From positions 761,001-825,000 of the forward strand of contig JAWZYV010019552.1 of the NCBI GenBank assembly GCA_038373885.1: a stretch of 64,000 nt of DNA, in the 5' to 3' direction. Numbering within the stretch: position 1 is the first letter of the stretch; every line of letters begins with the position of its first letter. The position numbers and the translations under genes are program-made. This DNA comes from Cheiracanthium punctorium. Its lineage: Eukaryota; Arthropoda; Arachnida; Araneae; Cheiracanthiidae. Shown piece by piece: positions 22,547-32,879 of this stretch. The notes beneath the pieces were generated by a model. The model was not told the DNA's origin, searched no databases, and worked only from the letters and a program-made list of their open reading frames with translations.

Positions 22547-23091
22547 AATGTCAAAAACTACATGACCTAAGGAAACAAAGTGGATAAACTCTTCGGGTCA
22601 ACAACACCCTTGACCACTCCCTCACTGGCGCGGATCATCTTTTTCGTTCCTTCTTCACCTCTTCGTTGAGCCTATATGCAGCTCTGTCACATCCTCCCAT
22701 CTTACCTCCATTTAACCTTTGCAACCTCCACTACCCATCAAGCCCTCATCCGATAAAGCTCCAGTTCCAGTCCAGACTTGAGTCTAAATGACCCGCTCTA
22801 TCTCCTCACATACACACACGCTACAGCTTATAAGCATCCGATTCATTTGCATAATGTAGGGTACCGATAGAAACGGGTGGGTAATACCGCTGAGTTTGAA
22901 TGGGATTTCGAACATTGATTATCGCGGGAGCATTCTGTTATATTTTATTTCGATTCTCGCTGTGGCAACCGGAGATTCATGATAGAAGATCGAGTAAGCA
23001 AAGGTCTGAAGCAAGTATTGCCCCCCCCCCTCTCCGCAAAAGGATTTCTGGGCGATCTTCACTGTTTAATATCGTTCAACAAAAGCATACA
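22547..23091. other. Unassigned stretch
   Basis: No supportable gene. A 154-residue plus-strand frame starts at 22900 with a hydrophobic N-terminus, but it reads through the terminal repeat of the element at 23092 into its interior, so it is not a conserved coding unit. Confidence 0.5.
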
Positions 23092-23649
23092 CAGGGTGTC
23101 TACCGCTCCGGAAAATCCGGAAAGTCTGGAGAATGCCGGGAAATTGGAAAATGGGTCCGGAAAGTCTGGAAAAAGCCGGTAAATTGGGTAATGGGTCCGG
23201 AAAATTCACCAAAAGAATCAATTTTTTTCGTTTCCTTTTTTTTACCCTTCCTCTTTAATTGTCAGACTGGAACAGAAAGTAACTGCAACGCATTTTTCGG
23301 ACCGCGAAAGCATCAAGCGATGTGTTTGTATAAGGAGGGAAAAATGGGGGCTCATGAATCGTGATGGGAGGGTAAAAGACAAATTATCTTACTTGGTAAC
23401 TTATGGGTTAGGACCGTCTTTCCAAGAACAGTTAGTTAATTCTATCATAAATTGCGACTACTTCTGTTTCTTTTAATCGATGAAAGCTTAATCCTGTATT
23501 TCAAGAAGTTGTACAAAATAGGCAAATATAAATACAAGGGAGAGGGCATTGTGCAATTCCCCAAAGTAAAATGCATTGGTCAGGAATTTTTTTCCCGGGA
23601 CCTCCCAAAAGTCAGGAAAAAGACTTTCAGAAATTTGGTAGACACCCTG
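23092..23649. mobile_element. DNA transposon with CAGGGTGTCTACC ends and 5-bp duplication
   Basis: The ends CAGGGTGTCTACC and GGTAGACACCCTG are a perfect 13-bp inverted repeat, and ATACA flanks both sides (23087-23091 and 23650-23654). Near the left end a GGTCCGGAAAGTCTGG-type phrase recurs three times. The 558-bp interior has short open frames only. A 5-bp duplication fits few superfamilies, and these termini are not the CAC ends of Transib, so I leave the superfamily open. Confidence 0.75.
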
Positions 23650-23743
23650 ATACAGTTCAACTTTGGGTTTGTCTATCAGTGTGCTCTGTGAAACAATTGC
23701 CAAGAAATTGTATGCGTAATAAAATCACTCAAAAAACTGGTGT

Positions 23744-23906
23744 TTAACCCTTTGAGGGCACAACCCTTTCCCAATACTGAAAAAGGGCACAACCGTTGCC
23801 ATCGCTCAACTTAACGACCAGCAAGAGGGCGGACGACCGAAACGTTCGTCGCGTGCCACAGATCGAGAGACCCTTTTTTTGACGACAGCCGGCTGTGCGG
23901 CACAGC
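23744..23906 (-). mobile_element. Family A TTAA foldback element, right-arm fragment
   Basis: Starting at TTAACCCTTTGAGGGC, it matches the right end and second arm of family A in reverse, through GACCCTTTTTTTGACGACAG to the palindrome centre CTGTGCGGCACAGC, where it stops. It mirrors the half copy at 2122-2283; both are cut at the hairpin centre. Confidence 0.85.
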
Positions 23907-24264
23907 TATCCTACCTGTTCAGTAGTTTTTATCAAAGGAAACATATGAATGACTGTTTTCTTAGAGCTAATTATTAACTATCCATGTACGCAAGTCGCCG
24001 AATTATGAAAATTCTCCACAATTGGCTCATACGCAAGGCGTACCATGGGTTTCACATCATTACAAATAGTGCGAGGTTTCAATTTTTATGTTCCAAGCAA
24101 CATGCAAGAACCCAGCAATGTGTAGCTCGGTAACATTCTATCTTATCCAACGTTTGGGTTTTGTTTGCTGAAATGATGTCTTTTTTACGAATAAGTCTTT
24201 TTAGGTGCCAAATGCCTGATACGAAATGCGAGCGTAGCAAATCTAGGGACCTTGGCCCCTAGTC

Positions 24265-25765
24265 CTTGTATATTAATGATACGTTTACCATTTTCAATAA
24301 ACAGTATCTAGTTAAACACTTTAGAAATAAATATTACTTTTAACCTCCTCCTATCTCAAATAGACAGTAAATGATCGGAAATATTGTGTGTGTCCGTGTC
24401 CCTGTACATTAATGATAGGTTTAACCTTTTCAATAAGGAAAATATAGTTATATTTTCCAATAATGAATATTCATTTTGTTTTGTACTACCAATACCGCCA
24501 ACAGACATGAAAAGATCTGAAATATTCTGAGCATTCCTGTATATTGTTGCAGAAACCTCTGCTTGTTTCCTTTGTTCGTCGTTCCAATGTCCAATTGGTG
24601 TAGAAAGTTCTAGTAAAAAGTCCACTTCTCAGGATGGAAAACTAACTTTATTGCTTCTAGAACATTGTGCTTGTGAATCTTGTACAGCTGATGGTTCGGC
24701 AATCAAACAGTAATGTGCTTTTAACAGTGCGCTTAGATTAAAAGCTCTCACAAATGCCGTATTTCTCACACAAAATAAAACACTTTCACTGGCAAAAGTT
24801 CAGTGAAAATATACGAGAGGTAGCACTAACATTCCCTCAAGACTCAATAATAAAGATTTGACACACAGCACTTTAAAATCAGCTTCGAAAAGCAAGCTAA
24901 AACACTGCTTCTATAGCACTATCAATTCACAAAGCAAAGCGAGCGTACTCACTCGGACAGCTCGATTCATACTACGGGAGCTCAACTCGTACTGAACTGA
25001 GGCCTCTTGACAGCTTGTATTTATTATCGACACAGAAGCTACAAGAATCTTCCAGATAAGTAAGTCTATTTCGCTAAGATTCCACATAAAGCGGGAATTT
25101 TGATTATACGTAATCAAAATATTTGGCCCCATAGGGAAAATGGCGCCAAATGACCAAAATGTCGCCAAGTTTGGCGAATTTTGGCGAAATATCGCCCAAT
25201 TGGGCGCCAAAAATAAGTCCCCAAAAGTGAAGTGACCGAAGGCCCAGGACCCCTATTTGTCGAGATTTCTAGAACTGCCATAGGAAAACAATGGGGAAAC
25301 CAAAACCTCCGCACTTCCTGTTCTAGGGGACCGATTTTGAAGCAACAAAAAGCAACATTTATCTATTTGAAGCCTAGAATACGAATTTTGAACTATTTTA
25401 AGCCCCAGAACAGCGGGTTTCCCCGAAAATTCGTAACATTATTAAGTCTAGGACTACCGTTTTGAGTGTGCAGTGTGCAGTTATACACTTCAAGAATAAA
25501 TTTAAAATTTTTTTTACTACCAATACCGCCAACAGACCGTAATGACTGGAAATATTTTGTGTATCCCAGTATTTCATTTTAACTGGGGAGTGTGTAGTTA
25601 TACCCTTCAATAGTAAACATTGTTTGATACTACTGCTACCGCAAATAGACCGTAAAACATCGGATATATTTTGTGTGCCCCTGTATGTAATGCTTCTTTT
25701 ACCACTTTCAATATGGAGGAAAATGATCGCAGCTGTTTTGTGTGTCCCTGTATATCAATAATTAG
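24265..25765 (+). repeat. Degenerate tandem array, units about 110-140 bp, split by an LTR
   Basis: The phrases GTGTGTCC.TGTA, TTTCAATAAG/AATAAA and TACCAATACCGCCAACAGAC recur at least four times in order (for example TACCGC near 24491, 25524 and 25637). The solo LTR at 24545-25438 lies inside one unit; array sequence continues on both sides, so the array predates the LTR. Confidence 0.6.
24545..25438 (-). mobile_element. Solo LTR, copy 1
   Basis: On the minus strand it runs from TGTTACGAATTTTCGGGG to TTCTGCAACA, the TG...CA form of an LTR. It aligns along its length with the LTRs at 28735 and 56493. The flanks are ATAT and TTAT, a 4-bp duplication with one change. Internal retroviral-type genes, primer-binding site and second LTR are absent, so it is a recombination relic. 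A minus-strand frame at 24911-25210 is not preserved in the other copies. Confidence 0.88.
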
Positions 25766-26099
25766 TTTCGTAATTTAAATAAGCGCAACAACATATTTGA
25801 ATTTTTGTCGACGTTTTGATGACCATTCACGTGCTACCAGGTTGATTGGTCCTACAGTAACTAGTGAAATGTCTTATCTGGAGGTTAAAAACCTACATAG
25901 CTACAAACTTTGTTTACTCTGGGATTTTATGTAATAAAATACACATTGAAGTGGAAAATGTCTCATTGACAATGCTTTGCACATGGTTTTAGTATACCAA
26001 ACGTAATCTTAGCAATCACGATAATCGAAACAATTCAACAATCAGATTCTATAAGGAAAACTATCCTAACTATTTACAATCCTAACTCTGAATCTTCGC

Positions 26100-27003
26100 A
26101 CTAGTATATGATTAGCCTGAAAATCCCTCCAAAAGAGAAAAAAGGGAAAATTATAGAAAAATCGAACAAATGGCAACCAAAAAAACAACCTCAAATTCCC
26201 CCAATCAAATCTCTGATGACTGAAAATCCCTACCTCATTCCAGCAAAAAAAAAACCAATAACATATCTGGAAAATGCATTTTTTCCCCTTGCGCGTTTGT
26301 TTACCGGAATCATATTTTAGGAGAGTTTAAGTTTCTCTTTGAGTAGCCACAGATTCTTTTAGGAGATCTTTAACTAACGTCCATGCATTAAAAGAAATAC
26401 CCGATGCGTTTGAAAACTGATCCGAGACAGACCCACGCATTGCTTCATGAATCGTATTGAACAACAGAAAATTTCACCGGTTCCAGTATTAAGAAGAGCT
26501 ATTTAATAATCGTCTGCACTTAATTAAAACCAATAGACCGCGTTTAGAAACTCTACCAAAGGTACAGTAACATAAAATTCCTTGATTTAGTTTGACAACT
26601 CTTCCCGAAGTACAGAAAATATTTTTTCGCGCCGGGTGTTTGGTTTGTGAAATAGTGGAACAAACCTCATAGTTTATGAATGGATATTCTCGTACCGCAA
26701 TTGAACTTCCGTGTGTTAATAGGAGGTTTTGACTTGCATTTCGTAATCTCGATTTACAGATGTATTCAGAACAGGATTGCGAGGAAAAGATATTGTCCTG
26801 CGAATCTATGTATTTGAAATTTCGCAGCTTCTAACGAGAAAGGCGCAAGGGATTTTTCGTTTCTTCCAGATTTGCTAAGGGGAATTCTGATCGTTTTTTT
26901 GGTTGCCATTGGTTCGATTTTTCCATAATTTTCCCTTTCAGGAATTTTTCGAGAATGTTGTTCCCTACCAATTGTAAATAATTTCAAGGTAATGGAAATC
27001 ATG
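26100..27003. repeat. Inverted repeat pair, arms about 200 bp
   Basis: On the plus strand near 26140 the sequence reads GGGAAAATTATAGAAAAATC, GAACAAATGGCAACCAAAAAAAC and GAAAATCCCTACC. The minus strand from about 27000 to 26790 reads GGGAAAATTATGGAAAAATC, GAACCAATGGCAACC and GAAAAATCCCTTGCGCC. The pair encloses about 450 bp. I cannot see clean outer ends or a target duplication, so it may be the termini of an old DNA transposon. Confidence 0.55.
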
Positions 27004-27420
27004 TCTTACGCACTTCTTTTAAAACACTTTCTCCGTTTTCCCGTTTCATTATCATGTCAACCTGCGTCTAATGGATGCTTTTCTTTTAGGAAAAGATTTT
27101 ATTTAACGGACACCTTTATGCAAATTGCACCTCTGTATAACAAACGGAACTGTATATAGCATGCATTTCTACTAATAAGATATGTTCTTTTAACAAAAAC
27201 ATCTATCTATACTTCTGAAAAATTTACAGACGTTATGGAACGTTGAAGTAACGCCCACTTATAACGTTAATCCCCATACTACGTAAACCTCTGTATAAAG
27301 TACACTTATATTTTATGACATCATGGCTTTTGAACAAAATCTAAATTTAATGAGCAATTCTATATAGTGGGCAGATTTGCTTAAGAGAAACCGCTATTTA
27401 AACCTAAACTAAAGGGCGAC
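27004..27420. other. Unassigned stretch
   Basis: AT-rich DNA without a supportable feature. Confidence 0.55.
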
Positions 27421-27461
27421 AATCAATTTCTCTAGATTACAAATATCTAGAGAAATTGATT
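27421..27461. repeat. Perfect short stem-loop
   Basis: Arms AATCAATTTCTCTAGAT and ATCTAGAGAAATTGATT are perfect 17-bp complements around the 7-nt loop TACAAAT. Its role is unknown. Confidence 0.85.
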
Positions 27462-27575
27462 TTAACGCTTCCCGACAAAGTTGTAAAGTGTTTATGATTT
27501 CGGTTTGTATATCTGTCCGTCTGTGTTCTAACTTCCTTCAAAATGCTTCGATTGCAATGAAATTTATATAAGTTA

Positions 27576-27660
27576 CTAGCTGCATACCCGTTCTCCGCAC
27601 GGTAAGAAACGATTTCCTTACACATATAATTCGAGCTAAAACCAGTAATGCGGAATGTCA
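27576..27660 (-). mobile_element. Helitron 3' end fragment
   Basis: Reading on the minus strand, CCGTGCGGAGAACGG forms a hairpin, followed by GTATGCAG and the terminal CTAG, then T. This matches the 3' hairpin of the Helitron ending at 55731 (CCCGTGCGAAGAACGGG, then TACTTCAG and CTAG). The 5' extent is unclear and may be cut by the MITE at 27691. Confidence 0.65.
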
Positions 27661-27690
27661 AAAGTGAAAAATTACTTGACAGAAACAGCT

Positions 27691-28010
27691 AGTGGCGCAC
27701 ACAGGTTTCTCTCTTGGAAGAGGTTCAGCTTCTATAAACTTGCAACACGAACCAACCATCTAAGAAAATATGAAACAAAATTTTCCTCGTGAAAAAAGAC
27801 ACCCCCCCCCTCACTTCAATATACTTATACCGCAATATGTTTCTGAATTCTGTTTTTATTTACTTAGCTGCTATAAGTAACAATTTGATAAAGTCTTTTA
27901 ACGTATTAAAATGTCAAGAACTCTCTACATGATGATCGTACGATGAAAAGTCGATAACTCTTTTGGGAGGGGTCCGGACCCCCTGGACCCCTCCTTTGTG
28001 TGCGCCACTG
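27691..28010. mobile_element. hAT-like MITE with exact 8-bp TSD GAAACAGC
   Basis: The ends are TAGTGGCGCACACAGG and TGTGTGCGCCACTG, related to the CAGTGGCG family at 5650 and 44197, with the first base changed. GAAACAGC occurs exactly on both sides (27683-27690 and 28011-28018). The 320-bp interior has a C run and GGGGTCCGGACCCCC but no transposase frame. Confidence 0.85.
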
Positions 28011-28264
28011 GAAACAGCAATTAGTTACACATTGTATTGTGTATTACTTGCGAGTGCCTTTGTTGTGCACATGATTGCAAAATCATTCTCATACGCGATA
28101 CATATCCTAAAATATCTGGCGATTTATGTTTGGTTTTCATTTCATATTTCTGAGTTTTCATACTCTCAATTTTTAACGCTTTGCGCATGCGCATAATCGA
28201 ATACATTTCCCAATCCGACACTAGAAAATTCTGATTAACACAGTGGGGTTAGGGGTTACGCAAG

Positions 28265-28370
28265 TACGCGGTGGACTGTTCTCTTGCTTTTGTCCGGAAC
28301 AGCACATACGTTAGCGCTTATGTGCTGCTCCGGATAATCTGCCAGCAAAACAGCGAACAATGACGTGAAA
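28265..28370. repeat. Long imperfect hairpin
   Basis: The core arms TCCGGAACAGCACATA (28293-28308) and TATGTGCTGCTCCGGA (28319-28334) pair with one mismatch around a 10-nt loop. Outside it, CTGTTCTCTTGCTTTTG pairs loosely with CAGCAAAACAGCGAACA. As RNA it would fold into a pre-miRNA-sized stem-loop, though it could equally be a small palindromic MITE. Confidence 0.6.
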
Positions 28371-28734
28371 ATGAGGTCCACACGCGAAGGAAATAAAATG
28401 AAAAATTTGTAGAATTGCATTGAACCTTCGGTTATTTTTAAAGCGCAAGTACGTTAATGTTCTATTTGTTTAATATTTAATGCGTTTTCACTTTTTCGAG
28501 TCGTAAGAGTTTCAGAAATGAATGGTTTCACTTAATTCTTAAATTTAACAACTTTAGTGGCAACAATGGATTCCGTTGCTATGGAAACTATAGCAATGTT
28601 AAAAATAGAACATGAAATGACTGATTTATGTTTACTTTGCTAGAACTGCCATATTGGCATGATTAACACCGCCAGTCAATGTCAAAGAGCTAAAAGGAAT
28701 CACAAATTAAACTTTACAATAAAGTCAATCATAT
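28371..28734. other. Unassigned stretch
   Basis: No gene or element seen; its right end is the target of the LTR at 28735. Confidence 0.55.
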
Positions 28735-29660
28735 TGTTACGAATTTTCAGGGCAACCCGCTGCTCTGGGGCTTAAAATGGTTTAAAATCCGTATTCTACG
28801 CTTCAAATAGATAAATTTTGCTTTTTGTTGAATCAAATTCGGTCGATTAGAACCGGTGATATGGAGGTTTCGGTTTGACATTGTTTTTCAATGGAGGTTC
28901 TAGAAATCTCGAGAAATATTAGTCCTAGGGCTTCGATCTCTTCACATTTGAGGACTTATTTTTGGCGCCCAATTGGGCGATATTTCGCCAAAAGTCGCCA
29001 AGCTTGACGACTTTTTGGTCAATGGGCGCGATTTTCCCAATGGGACCTGGAAGTTGTTTTTCCTGCATTAAAAACGCATAATAACCTAACATTTCACTTC
29101 TATGACGTCATTAGAAGTCCCGCTTTATCTGGAATCTTCGAGGAATATACTTTTCTAGAAACTGCTCGCAGCTTCTGCCTACTCTATAAATTCCACCAGC
29201 GCGCTGCCCCGACAGTTCAGTGCGAGTTGAACGCTCAATGTGTGAAGAGCTGTCAGTGAGAGTACGCTTGCTTTGTGAATGGATAGCGCTATAGAAGCCG
29301 TGTCTTAGCTTGCTTTACGAAGCTGTTTTCAAAGTGCGTCGTGTAAATTCTTCATTGCTGTGTCTTAAGGGATTGTGTACGATATCCCTTGAATATTTTC
29401 ACTGAATTTTTGCCTGTGAAAGTGACTTATTTTGTGTGTGAAATACAGCATTTGTGAGAGCTTCTGATCTAAGAGAACTGTTAAAAGCACATGACTGTTT
29501 AATTGTGCTTGTGAATTTTGTACAGCTGATGGTTCCACGAAGTTCTAGAAGCAATAAAGTTATATTACATCCTGACCAGTGGACTTTTTACCAGCACGTT
29601 CTACACGAACTTGACTTTAGAACGACGAACCCCGTAAGCAAGAAGAGTAGTTCCGCAACA
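28735..29660 (+). mobile_element. Solo LTR, copy 2, with ATAT duplication
   Basis: It runs from TGTTACGAATTTTCAGGG to AGTTCCGCAACA and is flanked by ATAT on both sides (28731-28734 and 29661-29664), as expected of Ty3/gypsy- or BEL-type integration. A TATA box (TATAAA, 29185-29190) lies 34 bp before an arthropod-like initiator TCAGT (29217-29221), and AATAAA at 29553-29558 would be the poly(A) signal; these define U3, R and U5. The frame at 29454-29732 lies mainly in the R/U5 part and is not a gene. No internal region remains. Confidence 0.92.
29185..29221 (+). promoter_or_regulatory. LTR core promoter: TATA box and initiator
   Basis: TATAAA at 29185 and TCAGT at 29217 are correctly spaced for an RNA polymerase II core promoter. 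The reverse LTR at 56493-57384 has a TTTATATAGG box and an ACTGA initiator in the same relative places (about 56895-56935), which supports function in the ancestral element. Confidence 0.6.
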
Positions 29661-29664
29661 ATAT

Positions 29665-30174
29665 GTAGGCAACCTAACCTTACCGGGCTTCAAAACACTC
29701 TCATTCATCTCCAAAAACATTCATATTTATAAAGAATTCCTATTTCATTACACCGCGTTTGGCGAGATCTCATCTCTATTCTCCATATGTGTTACCTTGA
29801 AATGGAGTGTCAGCTATTTCAAAAGAAGAATAACTAACAGTTTAAAAGGGGGGAAATTCTTAAATGAAAAAAAAAAGCCCTTTTCCCATTTCTTACATTT
29901 TCCGGGGGTTCATTTTTGACCACCCCTTTCTCCTCGCAGATAGAAATGCGTTTTTTTCTGAGGATCCAGTTAAAAGTTAGGGTAATGTACTGAGAGTCGC
30001 TGAAGATGCTTAATAGAATGCCATTTTTCCACGTGCGGGGAGTTTAGGAGGGGCGTTTCTTTAATTTATAAGCTATGTGTGGACGGATCCCCTCTATAAT
30101 GCAGTGAAGAGGATGTCTATCTTTTACTACAGATACGTACTAGTGATGGCGATTTTTCCAATTTTGAATACATA
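29665..30174. other. Unassigned stretch
   Basis: A poly-A run near 29862 and no supportable gene or element boundary. Confidence 0.5.
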
Positions 30175-31127
30175 GTGGACAGATGGTAGAGGAGAGGAGG
30201 TGATTATGGAATACCATTTACATTTCTAACTGTAACTTCATAGATTTTTAAATAAAATCCCCCCAAACAGCATGAGTACATGCTATAATGAATCGTAATG
30301 AAACGTCCATTGCAAATAAATACACAATTTATTTTGTTGTTATAGAAAAAAATATTTTAAAAAAAAGTTACGAATGGAGTATAATATGGAATAGTCGGGT
30401 CATATGGAATAGATGGTTTAAACCGATGAAAAGCAATTTATATTGCTTCCTATATAGTTATTTGTTACTATAAAACCAATTTTTATGTTTTGTAGTTTAA
30501 ATCATTATACTGGAGTCATTTCTGCTTCGAGTCGATTTAGAAAAGTTGTAGATATAATTTTCTTTCTTTGCTCCGATACAGTCATGGTGAGCCCACAGAG
30601 AACATCTGGATCTTTGAATCCAAACTTATGGTCGTTGATCATTAGAGAATTTTTCGTGGCAAAAAATGCATTCAGCGTCTTTGTTTTCCGGGTCTTTAGT
30701 GGATGACATGAAACCCATTACAATATTACCCAGTATTCCATAATACCCGACACGCCATCTCGGAAAACGAACCTTTAAAACACATTGGCAAAACACTGTC
30801 CTCTAAAAAATAACCACAGTTCAACAAACTACTATTTTCTTAGTGTACATTATGCGTAACATCCATGTTCATGTCACGTGTTTACTAGTAAGTTAAAATG
30901 TTTGAAAACTTATCTACAAAAACTCTTGAAAATCACAAAACATACTTTGTTCTGTAGCGAGTGGTACGGCAACAGAGAGCGGTCCACTCTTACTGCATTG
31001 TAAGAAGGGAATCTTTCTTGAGTTGTTCATGGTATTCCCTTGTGGCAATAGCAACTAACAGAGCCAAAAACTCGGTATTCCATATTTCCCGACTATTCCA
31101 TAATCACCTCCTCTCCTCTACGTGTCC
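30175..31127 (-). mobile_element. pogo-like DNA transposon relic
   Basis: The left end TAGAGGAGAGGAGGTGATTA and the right end reading TAATCACCTCCTCTCCTCTA are inverted repeats followed by TGGAATA on the inside. The outermost bases (GTGGACA.. and ..GTGTCC) also roughly pair, with TA on both outer sides. The interior carries a zinc-finger relic like that at 56104 and the phrases ATATGGAATAG and GTATTCCATAAT. The rest of the transposase is lost. Confidence 0.7.
30510..30712 (-). pseudogene. Zinc-finger relic from a pogo-like transposase C-terminus
   Basis: The minus strand reads ECIFCHEKFSND, a stop, VWIQ, then CSLWAHHDCIGAKKENYI. The spacing Cys-x2-Cys ... Cys-x4-His-x2-Cys matches the PHD-like finger found at the end of some arthropod pogo/Tigger-type DDE proteins. 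The in-frame stop and the missing second Cys pair show it is dead. The copy at 56104-56289 preserves the frame better. Confidence 0.6.
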
Positions 31128-31233
31128 TATGAAAAATAGTTTCGAAAGAACAATGACTAATCCATTAAAAAAAAAAGAAATGGGGTAAAAAATTAAATTT
31201 AGAAAAAAAAAAATAAATTAGAATCAAAACACT

Positions 31234-31884
31234 TTAGCACCCCACAATCCCATCGTTCCACAATATCACTCCCCCCCTGCCCGCCACCCGCGCCCTTTTC
31301 GTAAAATTCATTCCGTGTTCCATTTTTGACCTCCCCCCCTTTCGCGTATGGAAATGAGGCTTTCTGGACTTTGGCTTCGGACCGCAAAGAAACAATGGAC
31401 AGGAAAGAGGGAGACAGGAAGTAATATCCGGGCACACGGGACCGGAAGTCGTTTGGTCTTCACCCCCTCTCCCTCTTACCCCGCACACTCTCTGTACGGG
31501 AGGAGGACAGGAGGACTGAATCATCTCCTCCTCTCCAAGATATCCGCTGCTGGAAGGAGCCCAGTGATGATATAGGGTTGGTCCAGGTGTGTTATTTGCG
31601 TTCGATGGCGTAAGTATTCTGAAACTGGGTGTAAGTAGTTCTGAAGAGGAGGGGGGGGGAGGGAAAAGGAGGACTTGGTGGGGGGTTTCTTGCCTTGGAA
31701 GATCATTGGATGGAATGGATGAGATATTTCGTGGATGTCCAGTGGCTTCATTTCCGTCCATTCTCATCTTTGAAGATGCGATGTAATATTGTATATTGTA
31801 ATATAATAATAATCCATATGCACAAGGGAGTCCCAATAGAACCGCATACACTGTACGTAACCAGATGGTTAGTATGTATTGCAC
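31234..31884 (-). CDS. 216-codon open frame of unknown status
   Basis: This is the longest open frame in the window, in a locally GC-richer patch. From an ATG at 31884 it encodes a hydrophobic N-terminal stretch (about residues 1-35, containing LLGLPCAYGLLLYY) followed by a Pro/Ser-rich middle and a basic C-terminus. I recognise no domain. Several overlapping frames of 65-78 codons are open on both strands here, which points to composition rather than coding. No splice or promoter signal favours it. I regard it as probably spurious. Confidence 0.12.
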   Translation of the reverse strand: MQYILTIWLRTVYAVLLGLPCAYGLLLYYNIQYYIASSKMRMDGNEATGHPRNISSIPSNDLPRQETPHQVLLFPPPPSSSELLTPSFRILTPSNANNTPGPTLYHHWAPSSSGYLGEEEMIQSSCPPPVQRVCGVRGRGGEDQTTSGPVCPDITSCLPLSCPLFLCGPKPKSRKPHFHTRKGGRSKMEHGMNFTKRARVAGRGGVILWNDGIVGC

Positions 31885-31887
31885 AAA

Positions 31888-32053
31888 TATAGCATTACAA
31901 AAATGTAATGTCTATTTTCTGAGATACTGAGTATATATGATAGAAGTAAGTATGATTAAAAATAACTCGGCTGTTCGAGTCTCGTTAGGGGGAGACCCCC
32001 CTGAACCCCCTAATTTTTTAGTTTCATGATTGCCATATTGAAACGACATTAAT
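31888..32053. other. Unassigned stretch
   Basis: Contains GGGGGAGACCCCCCTGAACCC, the kind of C/G-rich phrase seen near hAT MITE ends, but no matching terminal repeats. Confidence 0.4.
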
Positions 32054-32148
32054 GGACTATGTCATTTTATCTCTCCTCTTTCGTGTATTTCGTCTGGCAA
32101 CTCTATATCGGAATTTTTACGATTGTAACCTATATATAGAAAAATACA

Positions 32149-32316
32149 TGCCTATTCTACAGCTTACGAAATAGTGCAACAATGGATTAAATCTGTTGTG
32201 AACTAATAGTATTTAAATATGTATAAAATACATGGGATGCCTAATCTACAGCTTACGAAATAGTGTCACAATAGATTAAAGATGTTGTGAACTAATAGTA
32301 TTTAAATATAAAAATT
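32149..32316 (+). repeat. 89-bp tandem repeat, two units
   Basis: AGCTTACGAAATAGTG occurs at 32161 and 32250, 89 bp apart, each followed by GTTGTGAACTAATAGTATTT. Confidence 0.9.
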
Positions 32317-32785
32317 ATGGAGCTTATAGAAATCGGTGGTTTACGTAACACCTACTAACATTTTATTTTATGTACACATTGTTGCCACATTCTCATATAA
32401 CATTTACAAAACGGATGAAATTTTTAAACAATAATTTTATCAAATAAATGCAACCTTATGGAGCTTATAGAAATCGGTGGTTTACGTAACACCTACTAAC
32501 ATTTTATTTTATGTACACATTGTTACCACATTCTCATATAACATTTACAAAACGGATGAAATTTTTAAACAATCATTTTATTAAATAAATGCAACCTTAT
32601 GGAGCTTATAGAAATCGGTGGTTTACGTAACACATACTAACATTTTATTTTATCGACACATTGTTGCCACATTCTCATATAACATTTACGAAACGGATGA
32701 AATTTTTAAACAATCCTTTTATCCAATAAATGCAACCCTACAGAGCTTATAGAAATCGGTGGTTTACGTAACACATACATTTTCA
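32316..32785 (+). repeat. 141-bp tandem repeat, about 3.3 units
   Basis: AGCTTATAGAAATCGGTGG occurs at 32321, 32462, 32603 and 32744, an exact 141-bp period; units are more than 95 percent alike by eye. The last unit is cut after GTTTACGTAACACATAC. Confidence 0.95.
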
Positions 32786-32879
32786 GCGGACATTTATTCT
32801 TACTTTTATGTCTCATTTTCGTGTCTCATTTTTATGTCACATTTTCAATAAGAGGCTAAGAGATAAAATGACATAGTCA

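Larger units (their letters stand above)
32054..32879. mobile_element. TIR-bounded element filled with tandem repeats
   Basis: The ends GACTATGTCATTTTATCTCT and AGAGATAAAATGACATAGTC are a perfect 20-bp inverted repeat. ATTAA occurs just outside each end (offset by two bases on the left), so a duplication is possible but not certain. Almost the entire interior is tandem: two 89-bp units and then about 3.3 units of 141 bp. No coding capacity. It could be a mobile carrier of satellite units. Confidence 0.75.

Noticed and set aside
22900..23364. 154-codon plus-strand frame with hydrophobic N-terminus
   Set aside because: It crosses the left terminal repeat and duplication of the element at 23092, so its C-terminal part is transposon sequence; no domain recognised.
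29454..29732. 92-codon frame in the LTR
   Set aside because: It lies in the R/U5 part of a solo LTR and runs past its end into flanking DNA; other copies do not keep it.
32316..32785. CRISPR-like regular repeat
   Set aside because: Units are directly contiguous 141-bp tandem repeats without unique spacers, and the sequence is eukaryotic.
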